A DNA stretch of 64,000 nucleotides from Polyangia bacterium (GTDB taxonomy: Bacteria > Myxococcota_A > Polyangia > Nannocystales > Nannocystaceae). Below, in pieces: positions 58,596 through 64,000 of the stretch. Each line of letters opens with the position of its first letter. Position 1 is the first letter of the stretch. The notes under the pieces were generated by a model. The model did not search any database and was not told the origin of the DNA. It saw nothing but the letters and a program-made list of their open reading frames with translations. The translations under genes and the position numbers were made by a program. The DNA lies in the NCBI GenBank assembly GCA_030430565.1, contig JAUIKS010000025.1, positions 109,448-173,447 on the forward strand, in the 5' to 3' direction.

Positions 58596-61477
58596 ATCCG
58601 CTCCTGGATCCAGGCTTCGATCTCACGGCGCAACGGCTCGTTCTTGATCGCGGCGCTCCGCTCAAGCGCGCGCCTCGCCAACGCGCAGGCTCGCCCGCTC
58701 TCGTCCCCGAGCTCGTGCAGCAGGTCGGCCAACATGAGACGTGTCTCCGCGCACAGCCGTGCGATGTCACAGTTCGTGTCGAACTTCTCCGGGAGCTGCT
58801 CGGGCAGAGAGTCTGTCAGAGCGGCTTCACTTTCAGAGGCGTTCCAGATGTTCAGCGCGCGGCTTAGGGCCTTAAGCGCCTCCCCATCTGCACCGAGTGC
58901 GCGCAGCGCCGCAGCGCGCCGTAGCTCGAGCTCAGCGCGCCTCGGCTCGGTCTCCGACAGGTCGCCCGCGTCGAGCAGGCGCTCGGCGTCGTCGAGGAGT
59001 TCACGTGAACGCTCCGCCCCGACGGTCGAGAGCGCGATCTTGGCCTCTATGATCAGCAGCGTCGCTCGTTCGAGCTTGTCGGACCCGTAGAGCTCACGCG
59101 CGGTCTCGAGCTCGCGCGACGCCTCCGCGAACCGCCCTTGATCGATATAGGCCTCCGTGATCAAGAGATGCCCGATCGCGAGGGGGGAGAATGAGATATT
59201 GAGCTTCTCGAGGCACTCGACGAGCTTACGGCCAGACTCCTCCGCGAGCTTCGCCTCGCCCCGCTGACCCGCGATGAGGCCCTCGATCATCGCGTATTGG
59301 TACGACGTCGAGGTGCACTGTTCGCGCTTCGGCGCGGGGATAAGCTCCCGGAGATCCTCGAGCGCGGAGTCAAAGTCCCCGCGCTCGTAGAGGTCGATAA
59401 TGCTATTGTAGCGTACGCTGAAGACGTAGCGGTGATCCGGGCCGAGCAGCTCCTCGTAGATCTTGAGCGCCTTGTTATTGTACTCGCTAACGCGCTTACG
59501 GCGGTGAGGGATATCCGAGTACGCGCGACCGAGCGACTGGAGCTCGAGCGCCTCCTGCAGCCTCTTCGACTTACCGAGCTTTTGCCAGATCTCGAGCGCG
59601 CGCTCGTGATGCTCAATGGCTTGTTTGTAGTGCCCTTCCTCATAGGCGATAAGTCCGAGGTAGCGCTCTCCCAGCGCCCCGTGCACACGCGGCTTGCCGA
59701 GGCGGGCCCACTTCGAATGCGCGTCATTGAGGCTCGCGCGCGCCTTCTTGGCGTCTTGGTTGTGGATATGGAGGTTGGTAATGCTCTCGAGGATTTGCAT
59801 GACGAGCCAGTCGTCGCCGCCTCGCTCAGCGGAGTGCCTCGCCTCCTTAAAGCGCTCGAGCGCCGGCGCGAGCATCCGTCGCTGTCGCATCAGCTCGCCC
59901 TCAAGCATCAGCGCGCGCGCGAGCAGCAGCGGGTCGTCGTATCCGCGCGCGATGTTCACGATGGCCTCCGCTTTCGCTGACGCGCTCGGGAGCTGCACGA
60001 GCGAGGAGACCTTGAGGTGATTGATCTCTTCGTCGATCGACGCCGTAACCTCGAGCGGAGAGAGCTGGAGCTCTTTGAGCAGGTTCAGGTTCTTGCAGCG
60101 CTCGACGCTCGGGACCTTGTCGATCTGCTCGAGCGTGTTCTTGATCGTCACGTCATTGTCGTCGGGGAGCGCCGCGTATCCTTCGAGGATGGCCTTGAGC
60201 TCGTTACGTCCCTGATCCAGACAGTCCGACTGCTTCTTGAGTAATTCATAGTCTACCGACTTGTTCTTGTTGGACCGAAGCTCGCAGATACCTTGATAAA
60301 CCTCTGACCATGGATCGAGATAGCTCGATACAGCGTCTTCTATGACGCCCTCTCGGAGGAATTTGTCATCTAGCCGATTTTTGTATTGATCCCAGAACGA
60401 GGATGTGTCGGCGTGCTCAAAGCAGTCGCCTCGCGGCTTTAGGCCCAAGAACACGATAAGCCCGACCATCAGCGCGCCGATCGCGACGATCGGGATCCAC
60501 ACGAACGACCGCTGTATCGTGCGCTGCGTGCCCCGGAGCGCCTCGAGCATCGCGTCCATGTCCGGGTATCGTTGATCGGGCTCATAGGACAGCGCGCGCT
60601 CGATGATTGGCCAGACGGCGTCATGAACTGCGGCGGGCGAAGGTCGCGGACACCAGGGCTTGTCGCGCTCCCTGAGCGCGTCCGTCGACTGCGCGTGGGG
60701 AAACGGGCAGTCCGCGAACATCGACTCGTAGAGCGTCAGCGCGAAGCTGAATTGATCTTCGAGGGGAGATGGCGCGCGCTCGTCCTCTAGCCGCTCGGGC
60801 GCCATATACTTGGGCGTACCGATGATATCAGCGGTCTTGGTGATCGAGCTCAGGTCGCGCGGGCCGTCGAAATTATCCGAGTCGATTCTGGCGGCTTCGT
60901 GAGCCGCTCCCGCCGGCGTCGCGGTCGGCGACGCTCGGCCCTCGAGCGCCGTGACCAAGCCTAGATCGAGTACGCGGACGCGCCCGCGCTCGTCGACCAT
61001 CACGTTCTGCGGTTTAAAGTCGCGATGGATCAAGCCAGCGCGGTGGACCGCGGCGAGCCCGGCGCCGGCGGCGAGCAGCACATTGAGAATCTCATTTCGC
61101 GTGGGTCGACGCTCTTGGATCCACAGGTCAAGCGTCTTTCCCTCTACGCAATCGAGCACTACGAATAGTCGCTCCTCATGGAGTCCAACCTCGTGAACTG
61201 GCACGATGTTGTCGTGCTGCACCCTCGCCAGCGCGAGGGCTTCGCGCCGAAGCCGCTGATGGGCCTCCTCGTTTTGCTCATTCGTACACTCAAGGATTTT
61301 GATCGCTACGTCGCGGTCGAGATCCGGATCGCGCCCGCGGTACACGACGCTCGTTGCGCCACGACCGAGCTCGTTCGTGACGGAGTACTTTCCTATTGTT
61401 GTAGGCAGCTGCGTGCGCATTGTGCGGGATCGCTGGTCAGGATGATTTGAACTGGTTGGATATTGCTGGGGGTTCAT
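58583..61477 (-). CDS. membrane Ser/Thr kinase with TPR sensor, third of the island
   Basis: A 964-residue kinase: GRGATSVVYRG (about 40), VAIKIL, HRDFKPQN (about 151), DLG (about 172) in place of DFG, MAPERL. A membrane helix (about 322-345) precedes a Cys-containing module (KPRGDCFEHADTS, YQGICELRSN, QSDCLDQGR, VERCKNL) and about ten TPR-like repeats (YKQAIEHHERALEIW, FAEASRELETARELY). The composition of this gene is visibly more A/T- and Lys/Asn-rich than the average of the window. ATG 61477 is preferred over a GTG seven codons upstream. Divergent from the small gene at 61929. Confidence 0.9.
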   Translation of the reverse strand: MNPQQYPTSSNHPDQRSRTMRTQLPTTIGKYSVTNELGRGATSVVYRGRDPDLDRDVAIKILECTNEQNEEAHQRLRREALALARVQHDNIVPVHEVGLHEERLFVVLDCVEGKTLDLWIQERRPTRNEILNVLLAAGAGLAAVHRAGLIHRDFKPQNVMVDERGRVRVLDLGLVTALEGRASPTATPAGAAHEAARIDSDNFDGPRDLSSITKTADIIGTPKYMAPERLEDERAPSPLEDQFSFALTLYESMFADCPFPHAQSTDALRERDKPWCPRPSPAAVHDAVWPIIERALSYEPDQRYPDMDAMLEALRGTQRTIQRSFVWIPIVAIGALMVGLIVFLGLKPRGDCFEHADTSSFWDQYKNRLDDKFLREGVIEDAVSSYLDPWSEVYQGICELRSNKNKSVDYELLKKQSDCLDQGRNELKAILEGYAALPDDNDVTIKNTLEQIDKVPSVERCKNLNLLKELQLSPLEVTASIDEEINHLKVSSLVQLPSASAKAEAIVNIARGYDDPLLLARALMLEGELMRQRRMLAPALERFKEARHSAERGGDDWLVMQILESITNLHIHNQDAKKARASLNDAHSKWARLGKPRVHGALGERYLGLIAYEEGHYKQAIEHHERALEIWQKLGKSKRLQEALELQSLGRAYSDIPHRRKRVSEYNNKALKIYEELLGPDHRYVFSVRYNSIIDLYERGDFDSALEDLRELIPAPKREQCTSTSYQYAMIEGLIAGQRGEAKLAEESGRKLVECLEKLNISFSPLAIGHLLITEAYIDQGRFAEASRELETARELYGSDKLERATLLIIEAKIALSTVGAERSRELLDDAERLLDAGDLSETEPRRAELELRRAAALRALGADGEALKALSRALNIWNASESEAALTDSLPEQLPEKFDTNCDIARLCAETRLMLADLLHELGDESGRACALARRALERSAAIKNEPLRREIEAWIQERMCAA

Positions 61478-61928
61478 CGAAATCCGTTCCGACGGCACGC
61501 TGGTTCGGACAGATCGCTCGTTCCGAAACGGCGTTTTCCAAAGGCGGTGCCGCGGCGCCGATTAAGTTCCCGATGGGTCCTTGACGATCCGAAATTAGCG
61601 GGCGCCAGCGCGCGATAACGCGCGGTGTGCCAAGTTGAGAACGTTGTTTATGTAGCTGGAATCCGAAAAATCGAGGAGTTTCTGGTTTGCTCACAACCTT
61701 TGAAACATCCTCCAGATACGCAAAACCAGCGCAATCACCATCAACTAATTTCCGCTCGCCCGACGGGTTTATGCGAGCGAGAGCGCTCATTTTTCGCCCG
61801 CTCAAGCGTGCTCGTTTTCGCTCGTCTGTGCGGGGTTCACGTGGGTCGTTCTGCCCCATCGGTAGATATCGTATTTTTTTTGACTACATTGGCAGATCGT
61901 TTTCTTGGGACTGGGAACCAATAACGAG
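61478..61928. other. A/T-rich divergent promoter region of the island
   Basis: About 450 bp with the lowest GC of the window by eye (for example CGTATTTTTTTTGACTACATTGG near 61869). A TTGACT box at 61880-61885 could be a -35 element for the gene at 61929, though no good -10 partner is evident. No gene supported on either strand. Confidence 0.45.
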
Positions 61929-62309
61929 ATGCCACACGATCATCAGCCACACTCAAGCCCCGTCCAAAACGTGCCGCCCAGCGGCCCCCCGATCACCTCG
62001 GGCTTGGCCGACGACTACGTGCTCTACCTCGGCACCGATGGCGCCTGGACCATCATCTCGAACAACGGTTCGGGCTACTCGCGGTCGAGCCACAACAAGT
62101 TCGTTTTGGCGAGTACGGCCGCGTGCAGCGTGCGTATCGAAGTCAAGAAGCGTGTGGTCGTCACGATCACGAATCAGCAAGGTCTCTCGACCACGAAAAA
62201 CTACTCGAAGAATGAGGTCAAGCGCCTCGATATCTTTCCAGGTAGCCTCGCGACGGTGGGGATCAACCCCCACAAAGAGCCCCCGGGTACCGCTACGCTC
62301 AGCGCCTAA
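61929..62309 (+). CDS. small beta-rich protein of the island
   Basis: A 126-residue protein without signal peptide. A His/Pro-rich head (PHDHQPHSSP) is followed by beta strands (YVLYLGTDGAWTIIS, FVLASTAACSVRIEVKKRVVVTITN, TVGINPHKEPPG). Like the 137-residue protein at 43359, it is small, beta-rich and lies beside a kinase, but I see no sequence identity between them. No known family. The ATG at 61929 has only a weak upstream purine run; a TTG eight codons earlier is possible. Confidence 0.65.
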   Translation: MPHDHQPHSSPVQNVPPSGPPITSGLADDYVLYLGTDGAWTIISNNGSGYSRSSHNKFVLASTAACSVRIEVKKRVVVTITNQQGLSTTKNYSKNEVKRLDIFPGSLATVGINPHKEPPGTATLSA

Positions 62310-62350
62310 TGCGCAGGGTGATGAGGGGACAGGTGGCGATAGAAAACCCC

Positions 62351-63604
62351 TCACTGCGCCCACGAGACTGGAGTTGAAGACACCTCGCCGTCAGCGGAGA
62401 GGTGGCCGGAGATGAACCCGACGTCTTGGGACGTCGGGCTCTCATCTCCACTCAGGGTGACGGCCTCGGCGGTCGGATACCGCAGGCGTTCATCGCGTGA
62501 CGCCCGCGGAAGGTCCCTGTTTGGCCCGTGGAGGCAGAGGTTCCAGGTGTGATTGAGGTACCGCGCGTCCGTGAGCGCGCGCGGCGAGTGGTGCTGCACG
62601 AGCACGGAGTAGGTCGCCACCGCGACCGTCTCGCGCCAGTCAGCGCCGCCGACGAGCGCGGCCTCGAGCTGCTCTTCGGCGACGCGCGGCGGGATCGCGG
62701 GCGGGTATTCGCGGTAGCACGTCCACACGCTGTTGAGCGCCACGAGCTCCACGACAACGTCGTTGGGCGCTCTCCACTCGATGGAGTGATCACCCACGAG
62801 CGGAGCGGCGTGAAAGCAAACGTCCGGGCGCGCGCGGTATCTCGGCACGAGCGACTCCTCGAACCAGCGGGCGTACGGTTCGAACAGCTCGTTGACCAGC
62901 TCGAGCTCACCGCGGGTGAACATCTGCTGGAACTCATCGAGCTCGGGGCTCCAGCCCCGCCTGCGGAACCGGTCGATCACGCGGTACTCGAGAAACCGGA
63001 GCTCGTCATGCGACGGTCGCTGTAGCTCGCGCGGCCCGGGCACCGGGACGACGAGCGGCTCGATGTCGCAGTCGCGCGCAAGCCGTTCAAGCAGCTGGTC
63101 GACTTGCTCGAATTCACGCGGGGCGCCGTGATAGGTCAGTCCTCCGGCGAGGATCAGAAGATCAGGCTGTCCGCGCGCCTCGACAGACTTCTGGAACTTT
63201 TGAACCAGCGCTTCGATCCGCGCTTCCGTGAGCCCAAACGGCTCGTGCATGAGGTCCGCCAGCAGCCACCAGCGGATCGGGCTCGAGAGCTCGGTGACGA
63301 TCGCGTCCAGCTCTTCTTTGATGGGCCCTTTAAGCGTCTCGAACGCGCTGCTCAGAAACGCGCGGAGCTCGTCGAGGAGCTGCGTCCTTCCGCGATGGTA
63401 GTGCGCGACCAGGCACGACGACGCGGCGCCCATCAACGTGTCGAGCGCGGCGGTCTCGCTCGGCAGCTGGTCGACAAACGACTTGCCCAGCGCGCGTTGA
63501 AAATGTTGGCGAGCGCGAGCCGTGTGCGTGTAGAGGCTGCACAGAAGCTCGAACAGACGGGTGGTGACCGTTCGCCGCGGGGTGCTCTTGTGACGCGTGT
63601 TCAC
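62351..63604 (-). CDS. effector-associated-like helical domain + degenerate calcineurin-like phosphoesterase
   Basis: About 417 residues. The N-terminal 100 residues (RLFELLCSLYTHTARARQHF..LPSETAALDTLMGAASSCLVAHY) align by eye with the adaptor of the CHAT protein at 49558. The rest is a phosphoesterase fold like that of the 53579 protein (WWLLADLMHEP; LLILAGGLTYHG; VPVPGPRELQRPS; VVELVALNSVW; VQHHSPRAL; LCLHGPNRD). The catalytic GDxxD, GNHD and GHxH ligands are GGxxx, GPRE and GPNR, so metal catalysis is unlikely. The start is uncertain: I chose the GTG at 63604 because upstream residues belong to an unrelated Cys-rich motif. It faces the small gene at 61929. Confidence 0.75.
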   Translation of the reverse strand: MNTRHKSTPRRTVTTRLFELLCSLYTHTARARQHFQRALGKSFVDQLPSETAALDTLMGAASSCLVAHYHRGRTQLLDELRAFLSSAFETLKGPIKEELDAIVTELSSPIRWWLLADLMHEPFGLTEARIEALVQKFQKSVEARGQPDLLILAGGLTYHGAPREFEQVDQLLERLARDCDIEPLVVPVPGPRELQRPSHDELRFLEYRVIDRFRRRGWSPELDEFQQMFTRGELELVNELFEPYARWFEESLVPRYRARPDVCFHAAPLVGDHSIEWRAPNDVVVELVALNSVWTCYREYPPAIPPRVAEEQLEAALVGGADWRETVAVATYSVLVQHHSPRALTDARYLNHTWNLCLHGPNRDLPRASRDERLRYPTAEAVTLSGDESPTSQDVGFISGHLSADGEVSSTPVSWAQ

Positions 63605-63748
63605 ATGGAAGGAGTTCCCGAGATGGCGTCTTCGATCCCTCAATACGGTTTTTTCGATCACCCGCGGCGAGCTGTCCTCCGTCGTGATCGAGCGTGCGCC
63701 CGAGCGCGCGGGCCGCGTAGGTCTCGGGGTTGAGGCTCTTGGCGGCGC

Positions 63749-63802
63749 GTTGTCGTTGCCGTGGTCGCACTCCTCGTCGCACTGGACCTCGCCGTCGCCG
63801 CA
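63749..63802 (-). pseudogene. DUF4215-like Cys-rich motif fragment
   Basis: Reads CGDGEVQCDEECDHGNDN, the core of the Cys-rich repeats (CGDGxxxxxEECDDGNxxN) found in large secreted myxobacterial proteins. No signal peptide precedes it and the frame drifts into low-quality sequence on both sides, so it is probably a remnant of a larger gene. Confidence 0.35.
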
Positions 63803-63970
63803 CATGACCTGCCCGGCCGTGGTCCGAGCAGCGACGATCGGGCGCGGCGCTGGGCGTCGTGGGGAAGCGTCGAGACTCAGGCTTGGAGTCCGACCAGGCG
63901 CGCCGTCGATCCACGTGCGTCGCCTGCGGCGCCGCTGCGCACGAGGTACGCCGTCGCTGGCGTCGTCTGG

Positions 63971-63999
63971 GCGGGGCGCGCGAGTACGCGGCGCCCCGC
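63971..63999. terminator. 9-bp perfect hairpin at window end
   Basis: GCGGGGCGC and GCGCCCCGC pair exactly around an 11-base loop. A T run would lie beyond the window end, so its role cannot be decided. Confidence 0.35.
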
Positions 64000-64000
64000 G

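Larger units (their letters stand above)
63605..64000. other. right-end region with a Cys-motif remnant
   Basis: About 395 bp without a whole gene. It contains a short minus-strand motif of the myxobacterial Cys-rich repeat type (63749-63802) and a terminator-like hairpin at 63971-63999. Confidence 0.45.

Noticed and set aside
61437..61859. 140-codon minus-strand frame in the island's divergent gap
   Set aside because: No ribosome site or recognisable fold and it overlaps the kinase start; better read as promoter DNA.
43359..63604. Island as a prophage or integrative element
   Set aside because: No integrase, transposase, tRNA attachment site or terminal repeats were seen; only composition and gene content suggest transfer.

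Overview
The window is very GC-rich chromosomal DNA with the hallmarks of a myxobacterium (Myxococcota), probably of the Nannocystales type. The evidence is gene content, not a search: seven Hanks-type Ser/Thr kinase domains, five ECF-like sigma factors mostly lying next to kinases, an FHA-linked sigma54 activator, many lipoproteins with Ser/Thr/Gly- or Pro/Glu-rich linkers (RCC1-like, VWA, formylglycine-generating-enzyme-like), and large TPR kinases. I saw no rRNA, tRNA, CRISPR array or insertion sequence.

Region by region. 1-6.5 kb: tail of a TPR protein, an RCC1-like lipoprotein, a membrane protein with an OB-like domain, a Ser/Thr kinase and a DUF1295 membrane enzyme. 6.5-9.8 kb (minus): a two-gene unit in which a periplasmic TAXI-type ligand-binding domain is fused to a K+-channel-like pore and an RCK-like domain, preceded by a separate RCK-like protein. 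10.4-17.7 kb: a lipoprotein of eight Cys-patterned repeats, a serine-hydrolase lipoprotein, a VWA lipoprotein, a SRAP (HMCES/YedK) protein and a receiver-adenylate cyclase. 17.7-28.3 kb: sigma factor divergent from a TPR kinase, a hybrid histidine kinase, an RlaP-like nucleotidyltransferase, a small conserved protein, an FGE-like lipoprotein and a second sigma factor. 28.5-43 kb: PP2C phosphatase, small lipoprotein, FHA-sigma54 activator divergent from a soluble kinase, PAP2 phosphatase, spermidine-synthase-like lipoprotein, unknown lipoprotein, short-chain dehydrogenase, MACPF-like lipoprotein, coiled-coil membrane protein and a DUF885 peptidase-like protein.

43.3-63.6 kb is the most unusual part: an accessory island that looks like a phospho-regulated, caspase-based conflict or cell-suicide system. 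Seven co-directional genes run: sigma factor, TPR kinase, C14 caspase-like protease, a short protein joining an effector-associated-like helical domain to a CHAT protease, a second sigma factor, a second kinase, and a 1475-residue protein that strings together a degenerate calcineurin-like phosphoesterase, a NACHT-type NTPase, an FGE-like domain, a kinase and a C-terminal membrane segment. Facing it are a third kinase-sigma pair, a small beta-rich protein, and a second degenerate phosphoesterase carrying the same kind of N-terminal helical domain as the CHAT protease. Shared domains tie the two halves together. My working model is that membrane kinases sense a signal, activate dedicated sigma factors, and license caspase/CHAT effectors recruited through the helical adaptor domains; this is inference.

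A second pattern is a 16-bp dyad (ATGTCT-N4-AGACAT) found four times upstream of genes in the first 17 kb, which looks like an operator for an unidentified regulator.
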